Below, piece by piece: positions 26,598-36,329 of a DNA stretch of 64,000 nt. The position numbers and the translations under genes are program-made. Each line of letters starts with the position of its first letter. The stretch's first letter is position 1. Source of the DNA: Hyphomonas polymorpha PS728 (GTDB taxonomy: Bacteria > Pseudomonadota > Alphaproteobacteria > Caulobacterales > Hyphomonadaceae); assembly GCF_000685315.1 (NCBI RefSeq), contig NZ_ARYM01000006.1, positions 62,001-126,000 of the forward strand, in the 5' to 3' direction. Under the pieces are notes generated by a model. It did no database searches and was not told the origin of the DNA. It was given only the letters and a program-made list of their open reading frames with translations.

Positions 26598-27701
26598 GCA
26601 TCCTGATCCTTGTTGACCGACGCGGCGAGCGCGGCAGACAGGAAGCGGTCAATATCCCCATCGAGAACGCCGGACGTATCAGACGTCTCAACTTCCGTGC
26701 GCAGGTCTTTGACCATCTGATAGGGCTGAAGCACATAGGAGCGGATCTGGTGGCCGAAGCCGATCGCGCTCTTGTCTGCATACTGAGCATCGGCGACGGC
26801 TTTGCGTTTCTGCAGTTCTAGCTCGTAGAGCTTCGAGCGCAGCATGCGCCAGGCTTCATCGCGGTTCTGGTGCTGGGAGCGGCCGCTCTGGCACTGGACC
26901 ACGGTGTTGGTGGGAATGTGGGTCAGGCGGACGGCAGAGTCGGTCCGGTTGACGTGCTGACCGCCGGCGCCAGAGGCGCGGTATGTATCTGTACGGACGT
27001 CCGACGGGTTGATCTCGACATCGATCTTGTCGTCGATAACGGGCGATACCGCGACCGAGGAGAAGGAGGTGTGCCGGCGGGCCGAGGAATCGAAGGGCGA
27101 AATGCGCACCAGACGGTGGACGCCCTGTTCGGATTTTAGCCAGCCATAGGCATTCTCGCCCTTGATTTGGAGAGTTGCGGACTTGATGCCGGCCTCTTCT
27201 CCTTCGCGCTCGTCCAGCAGTTCCACCGAATAGCCGCGCTTCTCGGCCCAGCGGACATACATGCGGCGCAGGATGGAGGCCCAGTCCTGGCTTTCTGTAC
27301 CGCCTTCGCCGGCGTTGATCTGCAGGTAGCAGTCATTGCCATCGGCTTCGCCCGAAAGGAGGGCGGCGAGTTCGGCTTCGGCGGCGCGCTCTGCAGAGCG
27401 GCGCAGGGTGGATTCCAGATCGGCCAGCATTCCGGCATCACCCTCGGCGAGTTCCATCAGCTCGGGCGCATCGGCGATGTCTTTTTCCAGCGTCTGGACC
27501 AAGGCGATGCCGTCGGCGAGCTTCTGGCGCTCGCGCATCATGGCCTGGGCTTCCTGCGGATCGTCCCAGAAGTCGGGGCGCTCGGAAAGGGCGGTCAGCT
27601 CATCAAGGCGTTTTGTGGCTGTATCCCAGTCAAAGACGCCTCCGTAGCAAAGTGGCGGACTGGCGAATCTGATCGATCAGCGAACGAATTTCTGCGGACA
27701 T
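26594..27701 (-). CDS. prfB: Peptide chain release factor 2, programmed +1 frameshift
   Basis: The gene starts at ATG 27701, reads 23 codons to CTT at 27633-27635, meets TGA at 27630-27632, and continues in the +1 frame from GAC at 27631 to the stop at 26594. The joined product is 368 residues, the usual RF2 size. The downstream frame has the GGQ loop ([16 protein letters not shown]) that enters the ribosome, plus the tripeptide region around SPFDSS. RF2 stops translation at UGA and UAA. The shift lets RF2 sense its own level. Called as a single frame, it would lack its first about 50 residues. The stop overlaps the next gene by four bases. Confidence 0.95.
27629..27643 (-). promoter_or_regulatory. 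prfB frameshift site
   Basis: On the minus strand, the SD-like GGAGG (27639-27643), three spacer bases CGT, then CTTTGAC (27629-27635). This matches the known Escherichia coli arrangement in which a Shine-Dalgarno-like sequence three bases before CUU-UGA-C drives a +1 slip. Confidence 0.93.
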
Positions 27702-27794
27702 GATGAACCTCGTGTAACCTTTGATGGAAAGAAGCAAGCGTTTGCAGACCCTATAACCGGGCTGCCGCATGGGGTCAAAGCTGCGATTTCTACG

Positions 27795-30395
27795 TCAGAA
27801 GACGTCGCCGAGATCGGCGTCGGCCGTGTCGTCCTCGAGGGGGGAGACCGGGTCTCTCGACGGGCCGCAGGAGCCGGAGATCGACAGGCAATCGTCGGCG
27901 CCGTTGAAGGCTGTCAGGCCTGGCTCGGTGCCGGGGCGGAAGGCTTCGTCGATGACCACTGCCGTGCCGGGCGTTGCCAGGGCGCCGGTGCGCGCATCGA
28001 TCTTCACAAGGCGGACGCCGGGCGGGATACGGAACGGTGTAGGCGGTTCCTTCTCCAGCGCTTTCTCCATGAAATCTGTGAAGATTGGTACGGCGACGGA
28101 GCCACCCGCTTCGCCTTCGCCGAGCGAGCGGTTGTCATCAAAGCCGATGCGGATACCGACAACGAGATCCGGGGAGAAGCCGACGAAAATGGCGTCCCGA
28201 TAGTCATCCGTGGTGCCTGTCTTGCCGGCGAGCGGCTTGCCAACGCGCAGGGCCCGGCGGGCAGTACCGCGCTCAACCACGCCTTCGAGCATATGGGTGA
28301 CCTGGTAGGCCACGATGGGATCGAGCACCTGCTGGCGCGTGTCGGGCAGGGCAGGCGGCTCGCCACCATTCCAGTCGTCCACATTGCAACCTTCGCAGGC
28401 GCGTGTGTCATGCCTGTAGAGGGTGCGGCCATAACGGTCCTGCACACGGTCCAGCAGGGTTGGCGTGACGAGGCGCCCGCCATTGACGAAGGCGGCGTAG
28501 CCCCGTGTCAAATCGAGCATCGTTGTGTCGCCTGCGCCCAGCGACATGGCGGCGTAGGGCGGCAGTTTCTGATAGACGCCGAGGCGTTCGGAAAGGTCGG
28601 ACACGGCGGGCATGCCAATATCCTGCGCAACACGGGCGGTGACCATGTTGAGCGACTTCTCGAGTGCCACGCGCATCGTCACCATGCCGGAGGACTGCCC
28701 GGCGGTGTAGTTCTTCGGGGTCCAGTATTTCTGGGTCGACACATCGAACGAGACGAAAGGTGCGTCCAGCATACGGCTGGCGGGGGTGTAGCCTTTCTCC
28801 AGCGCAGCGGCGTAGACGAAGGGTTTGAAGCTGGAGCCCGGCTGGCGCTTTGCCTGGGTGACGCGGTTGAAGCTGGATTTGAAGAAGGAATAGCCCCCCT
28901 GCATTGCCAGGATGCGGCCCGTATGCGGGTCCAGCGCGACGAGAGAGCCGTCAACTTCGGGTACCTGGCGCAGCGTGGCATTGCCGACGGGCACCATGAC
29001 AGGCTGCGGCGGTGCGGCTTCGTCCGAAGCTTCGCCGCCTTCCCCTTCAGCAGTTTCTTCGGCCACAGCCGTTGCGCCGTCCTTGGACGCTTCGCGCTTG
29101 AATTCCGCGAGGATGACATAGCCTGCCTGAAGGCCAGGTTTGCCCTCCGCGGGTTTATAGGTGGCGGCCCATTTCACTTCTTCGGCGGGCATCTTGATCT
29201 TGGCGCCATCGGTCAACAACAGCTCCGCACCATTGGCCGAAACGGATGTGACCAGCGCAGCTTCCCAGGCGCCGTAGCCGCCGGGCAGTTCGACTTCCTT
29301 GAGCGCCGCTGCGGCGCTTTCATCGACCGGCAGGGTGGCCAGCGGCCCACGCCAGCCATGGCGGCGGTCATAGGCAACCAAGCCGTTCTGAAGCGCCTGC
29401 TGGGCAGCGAGCTGCAGGCGGGTATCGATGGTCGTACGGATCGAAAGGCCGCCCTGCTCCAGCGTATCCTCGCCATAGGTCTTGATCAGTTCACGGCGCA
29501 GTTCCTGAACGAAATAGGTGGCGGCTGCATATTCCGGCCCGCGCAGGCGGCGGGTGGTGGTCAGCGGACGCTCGCGCGCCTCGTTGGCCTCTTCCCGTGT
29601 GATGTAGCCATCCTCGACCATGCGGCCGAGCACATAGTTGCGGCGCTCCAACAGGCGGTCCGGGTTGGTGTAGGGATTCACGGCAGATGGTGCCTTGGCC
29701 AGTGAGGCCAGGATGGCTGCCTCTGAAAGGTCGAGTTCCGGCAGGGACTTGTTGAAGTAGTTCAGCGCGGCAGAGGCGACGCCATAGGACTGACCGCCCA
29801 GATAGATTTCGTTGAGATAGAGTTCGAGGATCTGCTCCTTCGTGAACTCCTTCTCCATGCGCTGGGCGACGATGGCTTCCTTGGCCTTGCGCTCGATATT
29901 CTGGTCGCGCGTCAGCAGCATGTTCTTGGCGACCTGCTGAGTGATGGTCGAGCCACCCTGCATCCCGCCCGAACCGCTGATCTTGTTCTTGGCTGTATTG
30001 ATGCCGCCCCGGGCGATGCCGGCATAGTCGAGGCCATCATGGGTGAAGAAGTTCTTGTCTTCGGCGGCGACGAAAGCCTGGATCACATGCTCGGGAATCG
30101 ATTCGTAGGGCACGAACACACGGTGCTGGCTGGCAAATTCGGCAATCAGCGCGCCATCGCCGCCGTGAACACGCGAGGTAATCGGCGGTTCATATTGCTT
30201 CAGCTTGGCAATCGAGGGCACGTCCCGGCCCAGCGCCGCAAAATACACCCAGACCACAATGATGCCGATAACCCCCAGCACCAGGCCGAGAATGACCAGG
30301 CGGCGGAGCCATTTCCAGAGGCCGGCATATTTGCCGGGTTCGCGGTAAGGATCAGGCTTCCGCGAGGGTTGGAAGGTTGGGGGGGCATCTGTCAT
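27795..30395 (-). CDS. mrcA: Penicillin-binding protein 1A (bifunctional class A PBP)
   Basis: 866 residues from ATG 30395; a TTG two codons upstream is unlikely. A cytoplasmic tail and one membrane helix (about 30-52) precede a GT51 transglycosylase domain with AAEDKNFFTHDGLD and GGSTITQQVAKN, an OB-like inserted domain, and a transpeptidase domain with SxxK (GSSFKPF), SxN (SLNM) and KTGTTDD. It polymerises and crosslinks peptidoglycan. A tail rich in Asp/Glu follows. It lies between the TPR lipoprotein gene and prfB, all running the same way. Confidence 0.96.
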   Translation of the reverse strand: MTDAPPTFQPSRKPDPYREPGKYAGLWKWLRRLVILGLVLGVIGIIVVWVYFAALGRDVPSIAKLKQYEPPITSRVHGGDGALIAEFASQHRVFVPYESIPEHVIQAFVAAEDKNFFTHDGLDYAGIARGGINTAKNKISGSGGMQGGSTITQQVAKNMLLTRDQNIERKAKEAIVAQRMEKEFTKEQILELYLNEIYLGGQSYGVASAALNYFNKSLPELDLSEAAILASLAKAPSAVNPYTNPDRLLERRNYVLGRMVEDGYITREEANEARERPLTTTRRLRGPEYAAATYFVQELRRELIKTYGEDTLEQGGLSIRTTIDTRLQLAAQQALQNGLVAYDRRHGWRGPLATLPVDESAAAALKEVELPGGYGAWEAALVTSVSANGAELLLTDGAKIKMPAEEVKWAATYKPAEGKPGLQAGYVILAEFKREASKDGATAVAEETAEGEGGEASDEAAPPQPVMVPVGNATLRQVPEVDGSLVALDPHTGRILAMQGGYSFFKSSFNRVTQAKRQPGSSFKPFVYAAALEKGYTPASRMLDAPFVSFDVSTQKYWTPKNYTAGQSSGMVTMRVALEKSLNMVTARVAQDIGMPAVSDLSERLGVYQKLPPYAAMSLGAGDTTMLDLTRGYAAFVNGGRLVTPTLLDRVQDRYGRTLYRHDTRACEGCNVDDWNGGEPPALPDTRQQVLDPIVAYQVTHMLEGVVERGTARRALRVGKPLAGKTGTTDDYRDAIFVGFSPDLVVGIRIGFDDNRSLGEGEAGGSVAVPIFTDFMEKALEKEPPTPFRIPPGVRLVKIDARTGALATPGTAVVIDEAFRPGTEPGLTAFNGADDCLSISGSCGPSRDPVSPLEDDTADADLGDVF

Positions 30396-30513
30396 TTGCA
30401 AACCTTGCGGCGAATCGTGGACCTGCGGCCACAGTCTACTCTACGTGCGAGCGAGGTCGCACGCATTTCCGGCTATACTAAGGCGCGCCGGTGGCGGGCA
30501 AAAGGGGCCGGTG

Positions 30514-32418
30514 TCAGATGTCGCGGCGGTTGATCTCGCCATCATCGATGCGGATCTCCGGCAGCGGCTTCTTCTGGGGAGCCGGTGTCGTCAGCCCATC
30601 GGCCAGCTTCTGGGCGATCGCATCCCGCTCGAGCTGGGGCGGATGATTGTCCAGCGCGGCTTGCCAGGCAGCACGCGCCTCATCCTGTTTGCCCTGATGC
30701 CAGTAGATGTCGCCCAGATGGTCTTCGATTTCCCAATGCCGGTGGGGCAAAAGGTCTTCCCGCGAGCCTTCGATCAGGCGTTGGGCCCGGTCGAGGTCGC
30801 CATACTGGTACAGCGCCCAGCCAAACGAATCGGCGATGTAGGGATCGCTGTCGGCCAGCAGCATGGCGCGGGCCAGAACCTTGTAGCCCTCATCCGTACG
30901 GTCTGTCCGTGTGACGAGGAAATAGCCGAGGGAATTCAGCGTGTAAGGATCATTCGGGCGGGCAAGCCGCTCGCTGCGCAGGATCACCAGCGCGTCATTG
31001 ACGCGGCCTTCGCGGCCGAGCAGGTCTGCCAGCGTCATCCGGCGCTCATGCGTATCATCCAGCCGGCGCGCCTCTTCGGCATGGCTGACGGCCTGCGGGA
31101 TTTCCCCGAAATGGTTGTAGAGCGAGCTCGCAAGCCCGTTGGCTGCGGCCAGTTCAGCCGGATTGACCGCCAGCTGCATCAGCTCGGGAAGCAGCTTCAT
31201 CGCTTTCTCGCGGTCGTTCAGCAGGGCACTGAGCTGCAGCGCGCCATAGAGGGTCTGCAGCTTCTGATCGTCATTGGAAAGGCTCAGCGCCTTGGAAATC
31301 GCGGCGCGCGCTTCTGCCTCATGATCAGACATGATCAGCGCTTGGGCCGCCGAGATTTGCAGGGCAGGGGTCGTTTCCGGCGCGGCCAGCGCAACATGGG
31401 CCGCGCCGTCAAACAGGGCCTGCTCATAGAGAGCATCGACCACGCCGCTGCGGACAGCTTCATTGGAAGGGTCAATCACCAGAGTGACCAGATCAAAACC
31501 GGCGCGTTCAGTGTCCAAGCCGCCAAGGTCGCGGCCGGCCAGCGCGGCGGTGATGTAGCGCTGCTGCTGTAGCGCGGTGGCAACATCCGAGAGGGACTGC
31601 GAAAAGCCGGTCACGAAGGTGAGCGGCTGATTGTCGAGGTTCTTGCCGGTTTCCAGGCTTTCTATGGCGGCGGCATAGCTGGTGGCCTGTTCAGGCTGCG
31701 CGGCAGCAAGCTGTTCGTAAACGGCCTTGGCCTCATCAATGCGCCCCAGCCGCTGCAACAGCAGCGCATGGCGCACGACGACCGTGCTGACATGCTGGAA
31801 AACGATGCTGCGCGGATCGAACTCATGCTCGGGGGCTTCGATCCGGGAGGGGGTGAGGGCTTCATAGACGGCGAGGGCTTCGTCTGTGCGCCCGGCTGCT
31901 TCCAGCAGCGCGGCCAGCGACAGGTCTGCCGTGATGCCGGGCATGCTGCCCGCCACATCGCGGTGGCGCTCGATGGCGGCGGCGCCATTGCCCTCCAGCG
32001 CAATCAGCCAGGCATCCAGCCACAGATAAAAGCCGGGCAGGTCCGCCTCGGCTTCCGGATCGCCCGTAATGCCGAGATAGCTTCGGGCGCCGGTAAAGTC
32101 GCCATCTGCGGCGCGGTCCAGCGCGAGATAGGCATTGGCGAAATTGTCCACCTCCCGCTCGTCCTGAGGCATGGCCGCCAGCAGCGTCAGCAGGCCCGCA
32201 GTGTCGCCTGCACCGATCGCGTCTTCAGCGCTGGCATATACAGCGCCCGGGATGGCCGTTGCTTGCGCGGCAGGTGAAAGCCGGGCGGACGCGGACGTGT
32301 CAGCGGCCGCTTCATCCTGCTGCGGTTGCGCCAGTTGCGGGATGGTGGCGCAGGCGGCTGGGGACAGGGCCAGCAGAACGGCAAGGATACCGGCCGGGAC
32401 GCGGGAGGCTTCGAGCAT
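30514..32418 (-). CDS. TPR-repeat lipoprotein
   Basis: 634 residues. The N-terminus has a signal with a lipobox SPAAC. Several tetratricopeptide repeats are visible, most clearly near the C-terminus (PNDPYTLNSLGYFLVT, DPYIADSFGWALYQYGDLDRA and HLGDIYWHQGKQDEARAAW). TPR arrays serve as protein-binding scaffolds. It is probably outer-membrane or inner-membrane anchored in the periplasm. Partner unknown. It lies between ETF-QO and PBP1A, and I recall similar TPR proteins beside ETF-QO in relatives. Confidence 0.88.
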   Translation of the reverse strand: MLEASRVPAGILAVLLALSPAACATIPQLAQPQQDEAAADTSASARLSPAAQATAIPGAVYASAEDAIGAGDTAGLLTLLAAMPQDEREVDNFANAYLALDRAADGDFTGARSYLGITGDPEAEADLPGFYLWLDAWLIALEGNGAAAIERHRDVAGSMPGITADLSLAALLEAAGRTDEALAVYEALTPSRIEAPEHEFDPRSIVFQHVSTVVVRHALLLQRLGRIDEAKAVYEQLAAAQPEQATSYAAAIESLETGKNLDNQPLTFVTGFSQSLSDVATALQQQRYITAALAGRDLGGLDTERAGFDLVTLVIDPSNEAVRSGVVDALYEQALFDGAAHVALAAPETTPALQISAAQALIMSDHEAEARAAISKALSLSNDDQKLQTLYGALQLSALLNDREKAMKLLPELMQLAVNPAELAAANGLASSLYNHFGEIPQAVSHAEEARRLDDTHERRMTLADLLGREGRVNDALVILRSERLARPNDPYTLNSLGYFLVTRTDRTDEGYKVLARAMLLADSDPYIADSFGWALYQYGDLDRAQRLIEGSREDLLPHRHWEIEDHLGDIYWHQGKQDEARAAWQAALDNHPPQLERDAIAQKLADGLTTPAPQKKPLPEIRIDDGEINRRDI

Positions 32419-32553
32419 GGGGATTCGCTCACTCCTGAATGGGAACGCTCAATCAAGCAGTCCCTTGGGGCAAGAGCAAGGCGGGCGCAACTCTAATGAC
32501 GGTAAGGTGACTGCGCCGCCCCGAATGAAGGCGGCGCAGCGGAATTCTTCAGA

Positions 32554-34233
32554 TCAGGTGTTGGAATAGGCGGGGCCACCGCCACCTTCCGGAACCGTCC
32601 AGTTGATGTTCAGGTTGGGATCCTTGATGTCGCAGGTTTTGCAGTGGATGCAGTTCTGCGAGTTGATCTGGAAGCGCATCGCGCCGCCGTCTTCCTTCAC
32701 CCATTCATAAACACCGGCCGGGCAGTAACGCGCCGAAGGGCCTGCATAAACGTCGTATTCGGACGATTTCTGCAGGGCGAGGTCAGCCACTTTCAGGTGA
32801 ACCGGCTGATCTTCCTCATGATAGGTGTTGGTGAAGGACACGTTGGTCAGTTTGTCGAAGCTGAGCACGCCGTCCGGACGCGGATACTCTATCGGCTTGA
32901 AGTTCTTCGCCGGTTTCAGCGAAGCCGCATCGGTCTTGCCGTGGCTGAGCGTGCCGAAGAAGGAGAAGCCGAACAGGCTGTTGACCCACATGTCCAACCC
33001 GCCCATCGGGATGCCGAGCGCGGTGCCGAGTTTCGACCAGAGCGGCTTCACGTTCCGGACGGTCTTGAGCTCCTTGTAAACCGAGGAGCCGGCATAAGCC
33101 TCTTCGTAATTGTCGAGCGTGTCGCCCGCGCGGCCTTCACGGATGGCTTCGAAGGCGGCTTCGGCGCCCATCATGCCGGTGAGGATGGCGTTGTGGCTGC
33201 CCTTGATGCGCGGCACGTTGACGAAACCGGCGCCGCAGCCGATCAGCGCCCCGCCGGGGAAGGCGAGCTTGGGAACCGACTGGAAGCCACCCTCGGTGAT
33301 CGCGCGCGCGCCATAGGCCACGCGCTTGCCGCCTTTGAGGAAGTGCGAGACCGACTCGTGGTGCTTGAAGCGCTGGAACTCGTCATAGGGCGAAATGTAA
33401 GGGTTGGCGTAGTTCAGGTGAACCACGAAGCCGACCGTGATGAACGGCTCGCCATTGTCGCGGAAGTGGTAGAGGAAGCTGCCACCGCCGGTCTTGTTGT
33501 CGAGCGGCCAGCCCATCGTGTGCTGGACATAGCCTTCCTTGAAATTCTCTTCCGGAACAGACCAGACCTCTTTGAGGCCGATGCCGTATTTCTGCGGGTC
33601 GCGGCCTTCATCCAGATTGAACTTCCGGATCAGCTGCTTGGTCAGCGAGCCGCGGGCGCCTTCGGCGAAGAGGACATATTTGCCGAGCAGTTCCATGCCG
33701 GGCTGGTAGTCGTCCTTCGGCTGGCCGTCTGCGCCAATGCCCATGACGCCGGCGACGATGCCTTTGACGGCGCCTTTGTCGTCAAACACGAGCTCGGAGG
33801 CGGCAAAGCCGGGGAATACTTCCACACCCAGCTTTTCAGCCTCTGCGCCGAGCCAGCGGGTGACGTTGGCCAGCGAACCGGTGAAGTTGCCGTGGTTCTT
33901 CATGAAGGGGGGCATCGGCAGCCACGAGATGTCGGCGCTGCCGCTGGGGCCGAGGAAGATGAACTTGTCATCCGTCACTTCGCTTTTCAGCGGGCGGTCA
34001 TCGCGGGTCCGCCAATCGGGAATCAGCTGATCGAGGCCAACCGGGTCCATGACCACGCCCGACAGGATATGCGCGCCGATCTCGCCGCCTTTTTCGATAA
34101 CGACCACGGAAAGGTCTTCACCGGCTTCATTCGCGAGCTGTTTGAACCGGATCGCAGCGGACAGGCCTGCCGGGCCGCCACCAACGATAACCAGGTCGAA
34201 CTCCATCGACTCGCGCTCAGGGGTCTCCGCCAT
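32554..34233 (-). CDS. Electron transfer flavoprotein-ubiquinone oxidoreductase
   Basis: 559 residues from the ATG at 34233 preceded by AAGGAG; the longer frame to 34605 is non-coding for this protein. ETF-QO passes electrons from ETF (fatty-acid and amino-acid oxidation) to the quinone pool at the inner membrane. The FAD motif IVGGGPAGLSAAIRFK lies near 15-30, the mid-protein quinone/membrane region includes GCGAGFVNVPRIKG, and the 4Fe-4S cysteines lie in YCPAGVYEW and NCIHCKTCDIKDP at the C-terminus. It is divergent from the uracil-DNA glycosylase gene. Confidence 0.97.
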   Translation of the reverse strand: MAETPERESMEFDLVIVGGGPAGLSAAIRFKQLANEAGEDLSVVVIEKGGEIGAHILSGVVMDPVGLDQLIPDWRTRDDRPLKSEVTDDKFIFLGPSGSADISWLPMPPFMKNHGNFTGSLANVTRWLGAEAEKLGVEVFPGFAASELVFDDKGAVKGIVAGVMGIGADGQPKDDYQPGMELLGKYVLFAEGARGSLTKQLIRKFNLDEGRDPQKYGIGLKEVWSVPEENFKEGYVQHTMGWPLDNKTGGGSFLYHFRDNGEPFITVGFVVHLNYANPYISPYDEFQRFKHHESVSHFLKGGKRVAYGARAITEGGFQSVPKLAFPGGALIGCGAGFVNVPRIKGSHNAILTGMMGAEAAFEAIREGRAGDTLDNYEEAYAGSSVYKELKTVRNVKPLWSKLGTALGIPMGGLDMWVNSLFGFSFFGTLSHGKTDAASLKPAKNFKPIEYPRPDGVLSFDKLTNVSFTNTYHEEDQPVHLKVADLALQKSSEYDVYAGPSARYCPAGVYEWVKEDGGAMRFQINSQNCIHCKTCDIKDPNLNINWTVPEGGGGPAYSNT

Positions 34234-34321
34234 AAGCTGCTCCTTGTTTGCGCTTTGCGCTTTATATCTGTATCCGGGGTAGCACTTACAGCCTGTTTCC
34301 CGAAGGTCCAGCCTGTCCGCA

Positions 34322-35122
34322 ATGTCATCCCCTGCGTCAAGAGCGCCAATTACTGCACTCACTGAATGGTGGGCCGCAATGGGCGTTGCTGTCGACGAGC
34401 CTTTGGTGGAGGCTCTGCTAGCTGCGGCCCCTGCCGTTGCGGAAACCCCTGCGGCTGTCCAGCAGGCCGAAGTGCCGGTGGTGCGCCGCCGCGGCGCCCG
34501 CAGTGTTACCGACTGGATTCGGGAGGCTGAGCGTCTGGCCGCAGAGTGCGCCACCATCGATGATCTGGCCCGCGCGGTCGGTGATTTTGGCGGCAGCCCG
34601 CTCAAGGCAACCTGCGAGAATACGGTGGTTTATGATGGTACCCCCGGCGCCAGCCTGATGGTGATCGGGGAGGGGCCGGGCGCGGAAGAGGACCGCAGGG
34701 CCAAGCCTTTCGTGGGAAAGGCAGGCCAGCTGCTGGACAAGATGCTGGCCGCGATCGGCCGCCGCCGCACGGAAAATGCGCTGATTTCCAACGTCAATTA
34801 CTGGCGCCCGCCGGGCAACCGGAACCCGGAACTGGATGAACTGGCCGTCTGCCGGCCCTTTGTGGACCGGATGATCGAGATTACCCGCCCGAAGCTGATC
34901 GTTGCCGCAGGCGGCGTTCCCGCCGTCTCCCTGCTGAACAGCCGGGACGGAATCATGAAGCTGCGGGGCAATGAATACACCTACCGTACGCCTGGCGGTT
35001 ACATCGCGGCGCTGATCCCAATGCTGCACCCGGCCTATCTGCTGCGCCGCCCGCAGGACAAGAGCCGCGCCTGGCGCGACCTGCTGTTGATTGAAAAGCG
35101 GCTGCGGGAGCTGGAAGCCTAG
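34322..35122 (+). CDS. Family-4-like uracil-DNA glycosylase lacking Fe-S cysteines
   Basis: 266 residues. It removes uracil from DNA. The family-4 active-site block IGEGPGAEEDRRAKPFVGKAG and the C-terminal HPAYLLR are intact. In Fe-S family-4 enzymes four Cys bind a 4Fe-4S cluster; here the aligned positions read FGGSPL in place of CxxCPL, WRPPGNR in place of CRPPNNR, and only AVC remains. So the cluster is probably absent. A Fe-S-free relative has, as I recall, been described from Bradyrhizobium. An N-terminal extension of about 80 residues is present. Its stop shares a CTAG with the convergent hemerythrin gene. Confidence 0.85.
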   Translation: MSSPASRAPITALTEWWAAMGVAVDEPLVEALLAAAPAVAETPAAVQQAEVPVVRRRGARSVTDWIREAERLAAECATIDDLARAVGDFGGSPLKATCENTVVYDGTPGASLMVIGEGPGAEEDRRAKPFVGKAGQLLDKMLAAIGRRRTENALISNVNYWRPPGNRNPELDELAVCRPFVDRMIEITRPKLIVAAGGVPAVSLLNSRDGIMKLRGNEYTYRTPGGYIAALIPMLHPAYLLRRPQDKSRAWRDLLLIEKRLRELEA

Positions 35123-35595
35123 TCCTCCAGCGCCTCTTCGGCTTTCTTGTCCACCAGCTTGCGTTCCTGCTTTTTCCTCCGGACGAATTCTGCGGCGATC
35201 TCACCGCTCTTGTCGGGGCCGATCACATCCTTTGCCACCGGGAAGATGTCTTCTTCCTCCTCGTCGATATGGTGCTCGTAGCGATCTTTCAGCGTCTTGA
35301 AACGCGTCAGCCAGCCCGGGGAGCTCATATCCATTTCGTTGAGCTCCTGGAGGATCTCGTCCAGCTCGTGATGCTCGGCCACCGAATGGCGGCCTTCGGG
35401 CTGGCCGTCAGATTTGGCGATCAGCCCGCTGTAGAAGCTTACTTCCTCAGCGGCCGCGTGGGCGCCGACGTCGTAATAAAAGGTCTGCCAGAGCGCGCGC
35501 CGCTCTTCCGAATCACCGCTGGTTTCCTCCAGCTGCGCCAGCAGTTTACGATGTTTGTCATGATCAGACTTCAGCTCTTCATAGATCGTCGCCAT
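35119..35595 (-). CDS. Hemerythrin (HHE) domain protein
   Basis: 158 residues. Histidines and carboxylates at the spacing typical of HHE cation-binding domains appear in LKSDHDKHRKLL near 8-19, AHAAAEEVSFY near 46, RHSVAEHHELDE near 70 and RYEHHIDEEEEDIFP near 109. These could hold a di-iron centre that senses or scavenges oxygen or nitric oxide. The C-terminal tail is Lys/Glu-rich. It is convergent with the glycosylase and divergent from the glycosyltransferase gene. Confidence 0.88.
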   Translation of the reverse strand: MATIYEELKSDHDKHRKLLAQLEETSGDSEERRALWQTFYYDVGAHAAAEEVSFYSGLIAKSDGQPEGRHSVAEHHELDEILQELNEMDMSSPGWLTRFKTLKDRYEHHIDEEEEDIFPVAKDVIGPDKSGEIAAEFVRRKKQERKLVDKKAEEALED

Positions 35596-35681
35596 CTGGG
35601 GTCTCCTTGACTAAACTGCCGAATGAACGCCTCAGCTGGCCCTTGCGTTCCGCTCCTTTCAAAATCTCACCGGAAACCCTG

Positions 35682-36329
35682 ATGCCTGCGCCGCTCTCCA
35701 TCATCATTCCGGCTCTGGACGCGGCAGCAGATCTGCCGCTTTGCCTGGAAAGCCTGATGCCCGGCCTCGAAGCAGCGCTGATCCGTGAGGTGATCGTTGT
35801 GGATCAGGGCTCGACTGACGCCACGGTGAAGATCGGCGAGGCCACCGGCGCCCGCGTGATCATCGCAAAAGATCAGCCGATCCGGGCGGGCGTGGCAGAG
35901 GCGCGCGGCGACTGGCTGCTGATCCTGCCGGCCACCGCCGCCCTGTCGCGGGAGTGGACCGAGCGCGCCGGCGACCATATCGACACCCGCCCCGGCAAAG
36001 CGGCCTTCTTTGAACTCCGCTACAGATCAGACGACCGCCGTGCCCGGGCCTTGGAAAAGGACGCTGCCCGCTATTCGGAAAAGCTGGGCCAGCCTTTGCC
36101 GGAGCAGGGGCTGCTGCTCTCCCGAGATTTGTATGAGGAACTATCCGGCGGAAGCGCCGTCGACATCTCCGGCCTTGTCCGCGGGCTGGGCAGGGAACGG
36201 CTCATCCAGCTTAGCGCCCAGGCGCGTGTTTCCGCCGCAGACCTGGAAAAGTCTGGCTGGAAGCGCCCCCGGCCATCGGGCGGTGGTTATTGGCGCACCC
36301 TGTTTGCGGCGAAAGGAAAAGGCCGATGA
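35682..36329 (+). CDS. Small glycosyltransferase family 2 protein
   Basis: 215 residues from MPAPLSIIIPALDAA; a frame opening at 35607 would add poorly matching residues. The GT-A start PLSIIIPALDAAADLPLCLESL and VVDQGSTDATVKI near 45 (the usual form has DDGSTD) place it in family 2. It is shorter than most and lacks a clear DxD after the first motif, so activity is uncertain; it may resemble short GT2-like proteins of alphaproteobacteria. Its stop overlaps the next gene by an ATGA. Confidence 0.78.
   Translation: MPAPLSIIIPALDAAADLPLCLESLMPGLEAALIREVIVVDQGSTDATVKIGEATGARVIIAKDQPIRAGVAEARGDWLLILPATAALSREWTERAGDHIDTRPGKAAFFELRYRSDDRRARALEKDAARYSEKLGQPLPEQGLLLSRDLYEELSGGSAVDISGLVRGLGRERLIQLSAQARVSAADLEKSGWKRPRPSGGGYWRTLFAAKGKGR

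Noticed and set aside
27541-27701. prfB as a frameshifted pseudogene
   Set aside because: The shift occurs exactly at the known programmed site with correct spacing, and the downstream frame is intact.
28293-29705. Long open frame antisense to penicillin-binding protein 1A
   Set aside because: 470 codons opposite intact catalytic motifs of the class A PBP; no domain seen.
32644-34365. Long open frame antisense to the ETF-ubiquinone oxidoreductase gene
   Set aside because: It is 573 codons long, but the opposite strand has a clear ETF-QO with FAD and Fe-S motifs; the antisense translation has no recognisable domain and is explained by high GC.
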